Below are positions 27,800 to 45,783 of a DNA stretch of 64,000 nucleotides, piece by piece. This DNA is from Eriocheir sinensis (taxonomy: Eukaryota > Arthropoda > Malacostraca > Decapoda > Varunidae), in NCBI RefSeq assembly GCF_024679095.1, contig NW_026111785.1, positions 62,001 to 126,000 of the forward strand. Direction: 5' to 3'. Under the pieces are notes generated by a model. It did no database searches and was not told where the DNA came from. It worked only from the letters and a program-made list of their open reading frames with translations. Each line of letters begins with the position of its first letter. The stretch's first letter is position 1. Made by a program: the position numbers and the translations under genes.

Positions 27800-28309
27800 A
27801 TAATTTATTTTTATACATATTTAAAATATTTAATGTATATTTTGTATATATATATTTTATCCAAATTTACGTTATTTTATGTGTATTTGTATATATATTT
27901 TTATACAAATTTACATTATTTTATGTGAGTTTTGTATATGTATTTCAATACAAATATGCCTAACTTTATGTGTATTTTGCATATCTATTTTCAAACAAAT
28001 TTAAATTATTTTTGTGTATTTTTGTATATATTTTTATACAAATTTTAGTTATTTTATTTGTTTTTTTGTATATATATTTTCCTACAAATATACATTCTTT
28101 TATTGGAATTTTGTGTATTTATTTTGTTACGAGTTTATATTATTTTATGTGTATTTTGTATATATATTTTTCTACGTATTTAAATTATTTTATGTGTATT
28201 TTATATATACATTTTCATAAAAATTTACGTTATTTTATTGTGTGTGTTCGTATATATGTTGAAACAAATTTTATACAAATTCATGTTATTTTATGTGTAT
28301 TTGTATATA

Positions 28310-30330
28310 TATTTTCATACAAATTTATATTATTTTATATGTATTTTTACATATATTTTATTACAAATTTACCTTATTTTATGTTTATTTTGTATATTTA
28401 TTTCATTCAATTTTAAAATATTTAATGTGTTTATTTGTATTTGTATTTAGGTTATTTTATGTGTGTTTTCTATATATATTTTTATCCAAAATTACATTAA
28501 TTTATTGTTATTTTCTTAATTTAACTCGATACGAATTTAGATTCTTTCATAGGTATTTTGTATACATATTTTTATACTCATTTACATTATCCAATGTGTG
28601 TTTTGTATATATATTTTTTATGCAAATTAATTTTATGTGCATTTTTGTACATATATTTTTATAGAAATTTGCGTTATTTTATGTGTATTTTGTATATGTT
28701 TTCTCATACAAATTGACATTATTTAATTAGTTTTTTGTTTATTTATTTTGATACGAATGACATGATTATTTGTGTATTTTGTACATATTTTTTGTATACG
28801 TATTTACATTACTTAATGTGTATTTTGTTTATATATTTTTATACAAATTTACGTTATTATATGTGTATTTGTTAAAAATATTTTGAAACAAATTTATTTT
28901 ATGTATTTTGTATATATATTTCAATTCAAATTTAGCTTATTTTGTGTGTATTTTGTATATCTATTTTCATACAAATTTAATTACTTCTATGTATTTTTGT
29001 ATATAGTTTTATACAAATTTAAGTTATTTTATGTGCATTTTGTATATTTATATTTATACAAATACACATTCTTTTATTGGTATTTTGTTTATTTATATTA
29101 ATACGAATTTACATTATTTTATGTGTATTTTGTGTACTTTTTCTATTCGTATTTACTTAATTTTATGTGTATTTAGTATATTTATTTTTATAGAAATCTA
29201 CGTTATTATATTTGTATTCGTATATATATTTTGAAACAAATTTACATTGTTTTATATGTATTTTGCATATCTATTTCAATACAAATTTACCTTATTGTAT
29301 GTGCATTTTGTATATTTATTTTAATACAAATTCAAATATTTTATGTGTATTTTGGTATATATAATTTTATATAATTTTATATAAGGTATTTTGCATCTTA
29401 GTTTTTATACAAATTTACATTATTTTATTAATATTCTTTGTATATATTTTGATATGATTTTATATTATACTATTTGTGTTTTGTATATATTTTTTTATAC
29501 ATATTTTCATTATTTAATGTGTATTTTTTATATATATTTTATACAAATTTTCGTTATTTTAAGTGTATTTCTTTATATAATTTCATTCAAATTTACATTA
29601 TTTTAAATGTATTTTGTACACGTATTTCAATACAAATTTACCTAATTTTATGTGTATTTTGTATATTTATTTTCATACAAATTTAAATTATTTTTGTGTT
29701 TTTTTGTATATAGTTTTATACAAATTTAGGTTATTTTATGTGTATTTTCTATATCTAGTTTCATACAAATACACATTCTTTTATTGATATTTTGTTTATT
29801 TATTTTGACGCGAGTTTACATTATTTAATGGCTTCCTACAAATGAATAGACCATTTATTATTATTAATATCATTTTATTGCTATTTTGTTTATTTATTTT
29901 GATACGAATTACATGATTATATGTGTATTTTGTACATGTTTTTTATACGTGTTTACATTATTTAATGTGTATTTTGTTTATATATTTTTAAACAAATTAA
30001 CGTTATTAAATGTGTATATGTGTAAATATTTTGATACAAATTTACATTATTTTATGTATTTTGTATATACATTTCAATTCAAATTTAGCTTATTTTATTT
30101 TTATTTTGTATATATATTTTCATACAAATTTAATTACTTCTGTGTATTTTTGTATATAGTTTAATACAAATTTACGTTATTTTATGTGTATTTTGTATAT
30201 TTATATTTATACAAATACACATTCTTTTATTGGTATTTTGTTTATTTATTTTGATACGAATTTACATTATTTAATGTGTATTTTGTATACATTTGTTTAT
30301 ACGTATTTACTTCTTATTATGTGTATTTTG
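28310..30330 (+). repeat. Inverted duplication, right arm
   Basis: Reverse complement of 21180-23200. About 5 kb of further satellite, including a 245-bp TA tract, lies between the arms. Confidence 0.82.
29830..29870 (+). mobile_element. Short non-satellite scrap ending in (ATT)n, copy 2
   Basis: Reads GGCTTCCTACAAATGAATAG then ACCATTTATTATTATTA, the reverse complement of the scrap at 21649. The flanks (GACGCGAGTTTACATTATTT before, ATTGCTATTTTGTTTATT after) are also the reverse complement of those at 21649. It was therefore copied with its surroundings and not inserted twice. Confidence 0.6.
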
Positions 30331-32219
30331 TATATATTTTTATAGAAATCTACGTTATTTTGTGGGTATTCGTATATATATTTTGAAACAAATTTACATT
30401 GTTTTATATGTATTTTGCATATCTATTTCAATACAAATTTACCTTATTGTATGTGCATTTTTTATATTTATTTTAATACAAATTCAAATATTTTATGTGT
30501 ATTTTGGTATATATATTTTTATAAAAAAATGCGTTTCTTTATGGGTATTTTGCATCTTAATTTACATACAAATTTACATTTTTTTTATTAAGATTCTGTG
30601 TATTTATTTTGATACTATTTTACATTATTCTATTTGTGTTTTGTATATATACTTTTTTTATACATATTTACATAATTTAATGTGTGTTTTTTATATATAT
30701 TTTATACAAATTTACGTAATTTTAGGTGTATTTTTTATATATTTTCATTCAAATTTAGATATTATTTTATGTGTATTTTGTATATGTATTTCAATACAAA
30801 TCTACCTAATTTTTTGTATATTTTGTACATGTATTTAAATACAAACTTATTTAATTATATGAGTATTTTGTATATCTATTTTCATACAAATTGAAATTAG
30901 TTTTGTGTATTTTTGTATATATTTTTATACAAATATATTTTGTATATTTTTTTCCCTACATATATACGTTCTTTTATCGTAGTTTTGTTTATTTATTTTT
31001 ATACGAATTTACATTATTTTAGGTGTATTTGATATGTATATTTTTATACATATTTATATCATTTTATTTGTGTTTTGAATATATATTTTCATAGAAATTT
31101 ACTCTATTTTATGGGTATTCGTATATATATTTTGATACAAATTTACATTATTTATGTTTATTTTGCATATCTATTTCAGTTCAAATTTACCATATTGTAT
31201 GTGTATTTTGTATATTTATTTTAATACAAATTTAACTATTTTATGTGTATTTTTGTAAAAATATGCGTTATTATTTGGGTATTTTGCATCTTTATTTTCA
31301 TACAAATTTACATTATTTTATTGATATTCTGTTTATTTATTTTGATACGATTTTACATTATTCTATGTGTATTTTGTATATATTTTTTAACACATTTACA
31401 TTATTTAAAGTATATTTTGTATATATATTTTATATAAATTTACGCTATTTTATGTGTATTTGTTTATATATTTTCATACAAATTTACAATATTTTATGTG
31501 TAATTTGTATATGTATTTCAATACAGATTTGCCTAATTTTATGTGTATTTTGCATATCTATTTTCAAATAAAATTAAATTATTTTTATGTATTTTTTATA
31601 TATTTTTATACAAATTTTAGTTATTTTATTTGTATTTTGTATTTATATTTTCCTACAAATATACATTCTTTTAGTGGAATTTTGTTCATTTATTTTCATA
31701 AGAATTTACATAATTTTATTTGTATTTTGTATATATATTTTTCTACGTATTTACATTATTTTATGTGTATTTTTTATATATATTTTCATAAAAATTTACG
31801 TTATTTTATTGTGTGTATTCGTATATGTTTTGATACAAATTTACATTATTTTATGTTTATTTTGCATATCTATTTCAATATAGATTTACCTTATTGTATG
31901 TGTATTTTGTATATTTATTTTAATACAAATTTAATTATTTTATGTGTACTTTGTATACATTTTCTTATACGTATTTACTTCATTTAATGTGTATTTTGTA
32001 TATATTTTTATAGTAATCTACGTTATTTTATGTGTATTGGTATATATATTTTGAAGCAAATTTACATTGTTTTATATGTATTTAGCATATCTATTTCAAT
32101 ATAAATCTACCTTATTGTATGTGCATTTTGTATATTTATAGTAATACAAATTTAAATATTTTATTATTTTGGTATATATATTTTTATAAAAAGAGTTTTA
32201 TATAAATTAAAAATATTTT

Positions 32220-34900
32220 ATGTGTATTTTGTATATCTATTTTCATACAAATACACATTTTTTATTGATATTTTGTTTATTTATTTTGACGCGAATTCAC
32301 ATTATTTAATGTGTATTGTGTATATATATTTTTATACGTATTTACGTCATTTCATGTGTATTTTGTATATATATTTCTATAGAAATATATGTTATTTTAT
32401 GTGTATTCGTATATATATTTTGAAACAAATATACATTGTTTTATGTGCATTTTGCATATTTTTTCAATATTAATTTACCTTATTGTACGTGCATTTTGTA
32501 TATTAATTTTAATACAAATTTAGTTATTCTATGTGTATTTTTGTATATGTATTTTCTTAAAAAAATGCTTTATTTTATGGGTATTTTGCATCTTTATTTT
32601 CATACAAATTTACCTTATTTTATTGATATTCTGTGTATTTATTTTGATACGATTTTACATTATTCTATGTATATTTTGTATATATATTTCATACAAATGA
32701 ACGTTATGTTATGTGAATTTGTTTTCATTTCATACAAATTTACATTATTTTATGTGTTTTTTTTACATGTATTTAAATACAAATTTAACTAATTATATGT
32801 GTATTATGTATATCTATTTTCATACAAATTGAAATTAATTTTGTGTATTATAGTATATATTTTTATTCAAATTTTCGTAATTTTATGTGAATTTTGTATA
32901 TTTATTTTCCTACAAATATACGTTCTTTTATCGGAATTTTGTTTATTTATTTTGATACGAATTTTCATTATTTTAGGTGTATTTGATATATATAGTTTTA
33001 TACTTATTTACATAATTTTATATGTATTTTGAATATATATTTTCATAGAAATTTACTCTATTTTATGTGTATTCGTATATATATTTTGATACAAATTTAC
33101 ATTATTTATGTGTATTTCGCATATCTAGTTCAATACAAATTTTCTTTATTGTATGTGCCTTTTATATATTAATTTTGATGCAAATTTAAATATTTTATGT
33201 GTATTTTTGTATATATATTTTTAAACAAATATGCGTTATTATATGGGTATTTTGCATCTTTATTTTCATACAAATTTACATTATTTTATTGATTGTCTGT
33301 TTATTTATTTTGATACGATTTTACGTTATTCTGTGTATTTTGTATATATATTTTTAGACATATTTACACTATTTAATGTATATTTTGTACATATATTTTA
33401 TGGAAATTTACGTTATCTTATGTGTATTTGTTTATATATTTTCATACAAATTTACATTATTTTATGTGTATTTTGTATATGTATTTCAATAAAATTTGCC
33501 TAATTTCATTTGTATTTTGCATATCTATTTTCAAACAAATTTTAATTATTTTTGTGTATTTTTGTATTATTTTTATACAAATTTTTGTTATTTTATTTGT
33601 ATTTTGTATATATATTTTCCTACACATATACATTCCTTGAGAGGAAATTTTGTTTATTTATTTTGATACGAATTTACATTATTTTATGTGTATTTTGTAT
33701 ATATATTTTTCTATGTATTTACATTATTTTATGTGTATTTTGTATATATATTTTCATAAAAATTTACGTAATTTTATTGTGTGTATTCGTATATATTTTG
33801 ATAAAAATTTTCATTATTTTATGTGTTTTTTGCATATCTATTTCAATAAAAATCTACCTTATTGTATGTGTATTTTGTATATTTATTTTAATACAAATTT
33901 AATTATTTTATGTGTATGTTTGTATATTTTTTTAAATATGAGATATTTTATGGGTATTTTGCATCTTTAATTTTATAAATTTTTACATTACCTACATATC
34001 TTTTATACGTAGTTACATTATATAATGTGTATTTTGTTTATATATTTTTATACAAATTTACGTTATTATATGTGTATTTGAATATATATTTTGATACAAA
34101 TTTACATTATTTTATGTATTTTCTATATATTTCAATTCAAATTTAGCTTATTTTATGTGTCCTTTGTATATCTATTTTCATACAAATTTAATTATTTTTG
34201 TTTATTTTTGTATATAGTTTTATACAATTTTACGTTAATTTATGTGTATTTTGTATATTTATATTTATACAAGTAAACATTCTTTTATTGGCATTTAGTT
34301 TATTTATTTTGATACGAATTTACATTATTTTATGTGTATTTTGTGTACATTTTCTTATACGAATTTACTTCATTTTATGTGTATTTTGTATATATATTTT
34401 ATAGAAATCTACGTTATTTTATGTGTATTTGTATGTATATTTTATATGTATTTTGCATATCTATTTCAATACAAATTTACCTTAGTGTATGTGCATTTTG
34501 TATATTTATTGTAATACAAATTTAAATATTTTATGTGCATTTTGGTATATATATTTTCATAAAAAATGCGTTGTTTTATGGGTATTTTGCATCTTTATTT
34601 TCATACAAATTTACATTCTTTTATTAATATTATGTGTATTTATTTAGATACTATTTTACATTATTCTATTTGTGTTTTGTATATATTTTTTAATACATAT
34701 TTACATTATTTAATGTGTATTTTCTATACATATTTCATACAAATTTTCGTTATTTTAAGTGTATTTGTTTATATATTTTTATTCAAATTTATATTATTTT
34801 ATGTGTATTTTGTATATATATTTTAATAGAAATTTACCTAATTTTATGTGTATTTTGTATATTTCTTTTCAAACAAATTTAAATTATTTTTGTGTATTTT
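32220..34900 (+). repeat. Super-repeat copy 4 (order a-b-c-d)
   Basis: Marker variants a (32565), b (33231), c (33938) and d (34566), at spacings of about 666, 707 and 628 bp. They match copies 1-3 in order, and in private monomers such as TTTTTAGACATATTTAC followed by TTTTATGGAAATTTACG (33353-33412; also 1243, 13155 and 18765). Confidence 0.82.
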
Positions 34901-36424
34901 TGTATATAGTTTTATACAAATTTAGGTTATTTTATGTACGCATTTACATTATTTAGTGTGTGTTTTGTATAATTTACTTTATTTTATGTGCATTTTTGTA
35001 CATATATTTTTATAGAAATTTGCGTTATTTGTATATGTTCTCTCATACAAATTTACATTATTTTATTGCTATTTTGTTTATCTATTTTGATACGAATTAC
35101 ATGATTATATGTGTATGTTGTACATATTTTTTATACGTATTTACATTACTTAATGTGGATTTTGTTTATATATTTTTAAACAAATCTACGTTATTATATG
35201 TATTTGTATAAATATTTTGATACAGATTCACATTATTTTATGTATTTTGTATGTACATTTCAATTCAAATTTAGCTTATTTTAGCAGTATTTTGTATATA
35301 TATTTTCATACAAATTTAATTACTTCTGTGTATTTTTGTATATAGTTTTATACAAATTTACGATATTTTATGTGTATTTTGTATATTTATATTTTTACAA
35401 ATACACATTTTTTTATACGTATTTACTTAATTTTATGTGTATTTTGTATATATATTTTTATAGAAATTACGTTTTTTTTATTTGTATTCGTATATATATT
35501 TTGAAAAAAAATTACATTGTTTTATATGTATTTTTGCATATCTCTTTCAATACAAATTTACCTTATTGTATGTGCATTTTGTATATTTATTTCAATACAA
35601 ATTTAAATATTTTGTGTATTTTGGTATATATATTTTTATAAGAAATGCGCTATTTTATGGGAATTTTGCATCTTTATTTTCATACAAATTTACATTATTT
35701 TATTAATATTCGGTGTATTTATTTTGATACAATGTTACATTATTCTATTTGTTTTTTGTATATACTTTTTTTATACATATTTACATTATTTAATGAGTAT
35801 CTTGCATATATATTTTATATAAATTTATTATCTATTATCTATTTTTATACAAATACACATTCTTTTCATGATATTTTGTTTATTTATTTTGACACGAATT
35901 TACATTATTTGATATGTATTTTGTATATATATTTTTATACGTATTTACATAATTTCATATGTATTTTGTATATATATTTCTATAGAAATCTACTTTATTT
36001 TATGTGTATTCGTATATATATTTTGAAACAAATTTACATTGTTTTATATGTATTTTTGAATATCTCTTTTAATACAAATTTACCTTACTGTATATGCATT
36101 TTGTATATTTATTTCAATACAAATTTAAATATTTTATGTGTATTTTGGTATATATATTTTTATAAAAAATGCGATAATTTTGGGGATTTTGCATCTTTAT
36201 TTTCATACAAATTTACATTATTTTATTGATATTCTGTGTATTTATTTTGATACGATTTTACATTATTCTATTTGTTTTTTGTATATATTTTTATACACAT
36301 TTACATTATTTATACAAATACATTCTTTTACTGGTATTTTGTTTATTTATTTTGATACGATTTTTATGTATATTTTGTATTCATTTTTTTAAATGTATTT
36401 ACTTCATTTTATGTGTATTTTGAA

Positions 36425-37080
36425 TATTAATAAAATAATGTAAATTTGTATGAAAATAAAGAGGCAAAATACCCATAAAATAACGCATTTTTTTTATTTA
36501 TAAAAATATATATACCAAAATACACATAAAAAAATTAAATTTGAATTAAAATAAATATATAAAAACACATACAATAAGGTAAATTTGTATTGAAATAGAT
36601 ATGCAAAATACATATAAAACAATGTAAATTTGTTTCAAAATATATATGAAACACATAAAATAACGTAGATTTCTATAAATATATATACAAAATACACATA
36701 AATGAAGTAAATACGTATAAAAATGTATACAAAATACACATAAAATAATGTAAATTGTATCAAAATAAATATACAAAATACCAATAAAAATGTGTATTTG
36801 TAAATATAAATATACAAAATACACATAAAATAACGTAAATTTATATAAAACTATATACAAAAATACACAGAAGTATTTTAATTTGTATGAAAATAGATAT
36901 ACAAAATAGGGTAAATTCGTTTCAATTTAATAAACAAAATTCAGATAAATGAACGTATATTTGTAGAAAAAATAAATATACAAAATACACATAAAATAAC
37001 GAAAATTTGTATGAAAATATATAAAAAAATAAACAAAAATAATTTCAATTTGTATGAAAATAAATATACAAAATACACAT
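36425..37080 (-). repeat. Satellite block, T-rich strand on minus
   Basis: A-rich satellite with slightly shortened monomers. Near 36920-36990 it contains TAGAAAAAATAAATATAC next to AAATGAACGTATATTTG, a monomer pair related to the ends of super-repeat copies. Confidence 0.82.
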
Positions 37081-39418
<2,338 letters not shown>

Positions 39419-39865
39419 TTTTATATGTACTTTGTATATACATATTTTTATACGCATTTACATTATTTAATATTTATTTTGAATATATAATTTTATACAA
39501 ATTCATGGTATTTTATGTGTATTTGTATATATATTTTCATATAAATTTACATTATTTTATGTGTATTTTGTACATATATTTCATTACAAATTTACCTTAT
39601 TTTATGTTTATTTTTTATGTGTATTTTGTACATTTATATTTATACAAATACACATTCTTTTATTGGTATTTTGTTTATTTATTTTGATTCGAATTTACAT
39701 TATTTTAGGTGTATTTTGTTTACATTTTTTTATACGTATTTACTTAATTTTATGTGTATTTTGTATATATATTTTTATAGAAATCTACGTTAATTTATGT
39801 GTATTCGTATATATATTATGAAACAAATTTACATTGTTTTATATGTATTTTTGCATATCTATATA
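39419..39865 (+). repeat. Short satellite block, T-rich strand on plus
   Basis: About ten monomers of T-rich satellite. It includes TTTATTTTTTATGTGTATTT, where two monomers are joined with a deletion. It ends in ATCTATATATATATATTCC. Confidence 0.8.
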
Positions 39866-40455
39866 TATATTCCAAATAAATATTAAATAATGTAAATGCA
39901 TATAAAATATATATACAAAGTACATATAAAATAATGTAAATTCGTATCAATATAAATCAACAAAACACCAATAAAATGATATATATTTAAATGAAAATAA
40001 ATTTACAAAATACAAATAACATAACTAAAATTTGTATTAAAATATATACAAAAATACATAGAAATAATTTGAGTTTGTATGAAAATAGTATACAAAATAC
40101 ACATAAAACTAGGTAAATTTCTTTTGAAATGTATATACAAAATAACCATAAAATATTGTAAATTTGTGTCAAAATATATAAACAAATACACATAAAATAA
40201 CTTAAATTTGTATGAAAAATATATACAAAATACTCATAGAAGAATGTCAATTCGTATCAAAATGAATGAGCAGAATATCAATGAAATAATGTAAATTTGT
40301 ATGAAAATAAAGATGCAAAATACCCATAAAATAAAGCATATGTTTATAAAAATACTGATACAAAAATACACATTGAAATTTAAATTTGTATTAAAATTAA
40401 TATACAAAATACGTATATAATAAGGTAAATTTGTATTGAAAAAATATACAACATA
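39866..40455 (-). repeat. Satellite block left of recurrent switch B, copy 1
   Basis: A-rich satellite with AACACCAATAAAATG, ATAGAAATAATTTGAG, and CAATTCGTATCAAAATGAAT. The same series precedes the switches at 51601, 55850 and 61345. It ends in CAACATACACGTTTACTC. Confidence 0.85.
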
Positions 40456-41559
40456 CACGTTTACTCATACAATTTATATTATTTTATTGGTATTTTGTTT
40501 ATTTATTTTGATACGAATTACATGATTATATTTATATGTTGTACATATTTTTTTACACGTATTTACATTATTTAATGTGTATTTTGTTTATATATTTTCA
40601 TACAAATTTACCTTATTATATGTGTATTTGTATAAATATTTTGATACAAATTTACTTTATTTCATGTATTTTGTATATACATTTCAATTCAAATTTAGCT
40701 TATTTTATCTGTATTTTGTATATCTATTTTCATACGATTTTAATTACTTCTGTGTATTTTTGTATATAGTTTTATACAAATTTACGTTATTTTATGTGTA
40801 TTTTGTATATTTATATTTATACAAAAATACATTCTTTTATTGGTATTTTGTTTATTTATTTTGATACGAATTTACATTATTTTATGTGTATTTTGTATAC
40901 ATTTTTTTATACTTATTTACTTCATTTTATGTGTATTTTGTATATATATTTTTATACAAATCTATGTTATTTTATGTGTATTCGTATATATATTTTGAAA
41001 CAAATTTACATTGTTTTATATGTATTTTGCATATCTATTTCAATACAGATTTACCTTATTGTATGTGTATTTTGTATATTTATTTTAATAGAAATTATTT
41101 TTTTTATGTTTATTTTTGTATATATTTATAAAAAAATGCGTTATTTTATGGGTATTTTGCATCTTTATTTTCATACAAATATACATTATTTCATTAATAT
41201 TCTGTGTATTTATTTTGATACGATTTTACATTATTCTATTTGTGTTTTGTATATATTTTTTTATACAAATTTACGTTATTTTATGTGTATTTGTTTATGT
41301 ATTTTCATTCATATATACATTATTTTATGTGTATTTTGTATATGTATTTCAATACAAATCTACCTAATTTTATGTGTATTTTGTATATTTATTTTCATAC
41401 AAATTTAAATTATTTTTGTGTATTTTTGTATATAGTTTTATGCAAATTTATGTTATCTTATGTGTATTTTGTATATTTATTTTCATACAAATGCACATTC
41501 TTTTATTGATATTTTCTTTATTTATTTTGACCCGAATTTACATTATTTAATGCGTATTT

Positions 41560-41752
<193 letters not shown>

Positions 41753-42626
41753 TTATACGTATTTACATCCTTTCATGTGTATTTTGTATATTTATAAAAA
41801 ATGCGTTATTTAATGGGTATCTTGCATCTTTATTTTCATACAAATTTACATTATTTCATTTACATTCTGTGTATTTATTATGATACGATTTTACATTATT
41901 CTATTTGTGTTTTGTATATATATATTTTATACATATTTACATTATTTAATGAGTATTCTGTATATATATTTTATACAAATTTACAATAATTTAAGTGTAT
42001 TTGTTTATATATTTTCATTGAAATTTACATTATTTTATGTGTATTTTGTATATGTATTTCTATACAAATTTACCTAATTTTATGTGTAATATGTATATTT
42101 ATTTTCATTTCAATTTAATTTATTTTTGTGTATTTTTATATATAGTTTTATACAAATTTACGTTATTTTATGTGTATTTTGTATATGTATTTTCATACAA
42201 ATACACATTCTTTTATTGATATTTTCCTTATTTATTTTGACAGGAATTTACATTATTTAATGTGTATTTTGTATATATATTTTTATACGTATTTACATCA
42301 TTTCATGTGTATTTTGTATATATATTTCTATAGAAATCTACGTTATTTTATGTGTATTCGTATATATATATTTAAACAAATCTACATTATTTTATGTGTA
42401 TTTTTTAAATATATTTCTTTACAAATTTGCCTTATTTTCTGTTTATTTTTATATCTATTTTCATTCAAAATCAAATCATTTTATGTGTATATATTTATTT
42501 GTATTTACGTTATTTTATGTGAATTTTCTATATATATTTACATTCAAAATTACATTATTTTATCGGTATTTTGTTCATTTTTTTCGATACGAATTTAGAT
42601 TATTTCATGTGTATTTTGTATACAGA

Positions 42627-42770
<144 letters not shown>

Positions 42771-42973
42771 CTACAAATATACATTCTTTTATTGGAATTT
42801 TGTTTATTTATTTTGATACGAATTTACATTATTTTATGTGTATTTTGTATATATATTTTTCTACGTATTTACATTATTTTATGTGTATTTTGTTTATATA
42901 TTTTCATAAAAATTTACGTTATTTTATTGTGTGTATTCGTATCTATTTTGATACAAATTTACATTATTTTATA

Positions 42974-44377
42974 TGTATTTTTGAATATCTCTTCCAATAC
43001 AAATTTACCTTACTGTATATGCATTTTGTATATTTATTTCAATACAAATTTAAATATTTTATGTGTATTTTGGTATATATATTTTTTATAAAAAATGCGA
43101 TATTTTTTGGGAATTTTGTATCTTTATTTTCATACAAATTTACATTATTTTATTGATATTTTGTGTATTTATTTTGATACGATGTTACATTATTCTATTT
43201 GTTTTTTGTATATACTTTTTTATACATATTTACATTATTTAATATGTACCTTGCATATAAATTTTATACAAATTTATTATCTATTATCTATTTTGATACA
43301 AATACACATTCTTTTCATGATATTTTGTTTATTTATTTTGACACGAGTTTACATTATTTGATATGTATTTTGTATATATATTTTTATACGTATTTACATA
43401 GTTTCATATGTATTTTGTATACATATTTCTATAGAAATCTACTTTATTTTATGTGTATTCGTATATATATTTTGAAAGAAATTTACATTGTTTTATATGT
43501 ATTTTTGAATATCTCTTTCAATACAAATTTACCTTACTGTATATGCATTTTGTATATTTATTTCAATACAAATTTAAATATTTTATGTGTATTTTGGTAA
43601 ATATATTTTTATATAAAATGCGATAATTTTTGGGAATTTTGCATCTTAACTTTCATACAAATTTACATTATTTTATTGATATTCTGTGTATTTATTTTGA
43701 TACGATTTTACATTATTCTATTTGTTTTTTGTATATATTTTTTTATACACATTTACATTATTTAATGTGTATCTTGCAAATATATTTTATACAAATTTAC
43801 GTTATTTTAAGTGTATTTGTTTATATATTTTCATTCAAAGTTACATTATTTGATGTTTATTTTGTATATGTTTTTCAATACAAATTTACCTAATTTTATG
43901 TGTATTTTGTATATTTCTTTTCAAAAAATTTTAATTATTTTTGTGTATTTTTGTATATAGTTTTATACAAATTTAGGTTATTTTATGTACGCATTTACAT
44001 TATTTAGTGTGGGTTTTGTATATATTTTTATGCAAATTTACTTTATTTTATGTGCATTTTTGTACATATATTTTTATAGAAATTTGCGTTAATTTATGTG
44101 TATTTGTATATGTTTTCTCATACAAATTTACATTATTTTATTGCTATTTTGTTTATTTATTTTGATACGAATGAAAATAGATATACAAAATATACATAAA
44201 ATAAACTAAATATGTATTGAAATAATATACAAAATACATAAAATAATGTAAATTTGTATCAAAATATTTTAACAGATGCGCATAAAATAACGTAAATTTG
44301 TTTTAAAATATACAAAATACACATTAAATAATGTACATATGTATAAAAAAAATATATACAAAACACAAATAGAATAA
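42974..44377. repeat. Tandem duplication of 1404 bp, first copy
   Basis: The segment from TGTATTTTTGAATATCTC to AACACAAATAGAATAA recurs immediately downstream at an offset of about 1404-1406 bp. In 100 bases compared from 43101 I count three differences, and in about 165 bases from 43201 four. It spans T-rich satellite to 44172 and A-rich satellite to 44377. Confidence 0.9.
44173..44377 (-). repeat. Satellite block, T-rich strand on minus
   Basis: About 205 bp of A-rich satellite beginning at GATACGAATGAAAATAGATA, with AATATTTTAACAGATGCGCA, a rare monomer. The same piece follows 45577, and its reverse complement ends at 7270. Confidence 0.85.
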
Positions 44378-45577
44378 TGTATTTTTGAATATCTCTTTCA
44401 ATACAAATTTACCTTACTGTATATGCATTTTGTATATTTATTTCAATACAAATTTAAATATTTTATGTGTTTTTTGGTATATATATTTTTTATAAAAAAT
44501 GCGATATTTTTTGGGAATTTTTCATCTTTATTTTCATACAAATTTACATTATTTTATTGATATTCTGTGTATTTATTTTGATACGATGTTACATTATTCT
44601 ATTTGTTTTTTGTATATACTTTTTTATACATATTTACATTATTTAATATGTATCTTGCATATACATTTTATACAAATTTATTATCTATTATCTATTTTCA
44701 TACAAATACACATTCTTTTCATGATATTTTGTTTATTTATTTTGACACGAATTTACATTATTTGATATGTATTTTGTATATATATATTTTTATACGTATT
44801 TACATAATTTCATATGTATTTTGTATACATATTTCTATAGAAAAATTCTTTATTTTATGTGTATTCGTATATATATTTTGAAACAAATTTACATTGTTTT
44901 ATATGTATTTTTGAATATCTCTTTCAATACAAATTTACCTTACTGTATATGCATTTTGTATATTTATTTCAATACAAATTTAAATATTTTATGTGTATTT
45001 TGGTAAATATATTTTTATATAAAATGCGATAATTTTTCGGAATTTTGCATCTTAACTTTCATACAAATTTACATTATTTTATTGATATTCTGTGTATTTA
45101 TTTTGATACGATTTTACATTATTCTATTTGTTTTTTGTATATATTTTTTTATACACATTTACATTATTTAATGTGTATCTTGCATATATATTTTATACAA
45201 ATTTACGTTATTTTAAGTGTATTTGTTTATATATTTTCATTCAAATTTACATTATTTGATGTGTATTTTGTATATGTATTTCAATACAAATTTACCTAAT
45301 TTTATGTGTATTTTGTATATTTCTTTTCAAAAAAATTAAATTATTTTTGTGTATTTTTGTATATAGTTTTATACAAATTTAGGTTATTTTATGTACGCAT
45401 TTACATTATTTAGTGTGGGTTTTGTATATATTTTTATGCAAATTTACTTTATTTTATGTGCATTTTTGTACATATATTTTTATAGAAATTTGCGTTAATT
45501 TATGTGTATTTGTATATGTTTTCTCATACAAATTTACATTATTTTATTGCTATTTTGTTTATTTATTTTGATACGAA
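44378..45577 (+). repeat. Satellite block, T-rich strand on plus
   Basis: T-rich satellite of the second duplicate. It contains the uninterrupted version of the LINE target, reversed (GTGCATTTTTGTACATATAT at about 45460). Confidence 0.86.
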
Positions 45578-45783
45578 TGAAAATAGATATACAAAATATA
45601 CATAAAATAAACTAAATATGTATTGAAATAATATAGAAAGTACATAAAATAATGTAAATTTGTATCAAAATATTTTAACAGATGCGCATAAAATAACGTA
45701 AATTTGTTTTAAAATATACAAAATACACATTAAATAATGTACATATGTATAAAAAATATATATACAAAACACAAATAGAATAA
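44378..45783. repeat. Tandem duplication of 1404 bp, second copy
   Basis: Second copy of 42974-44377, with its internal orientation switch at 45577 in the same place. Because the copy includes a switch, the switch is older than the duplication. Confidence 0.9.

Larger units (their letters stand above)
27800..36424 (+). repeat. Longest single-orientation satellite block, 8.6 kb
   Basis: T-rich throughout. It holds super-repeat copy 4 at about 32220-34900 (marker variants a 32565, b 33231, c 33938, d 34566), the mirrored arm 28310-30330, and the second copy of the 40-bp scrap at 29830. Marker spacing outside copy 4 is less regular (about 526 to 1080 bp), consistent with internal deletions and insertions of monomers. 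Confidence 0.88.
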
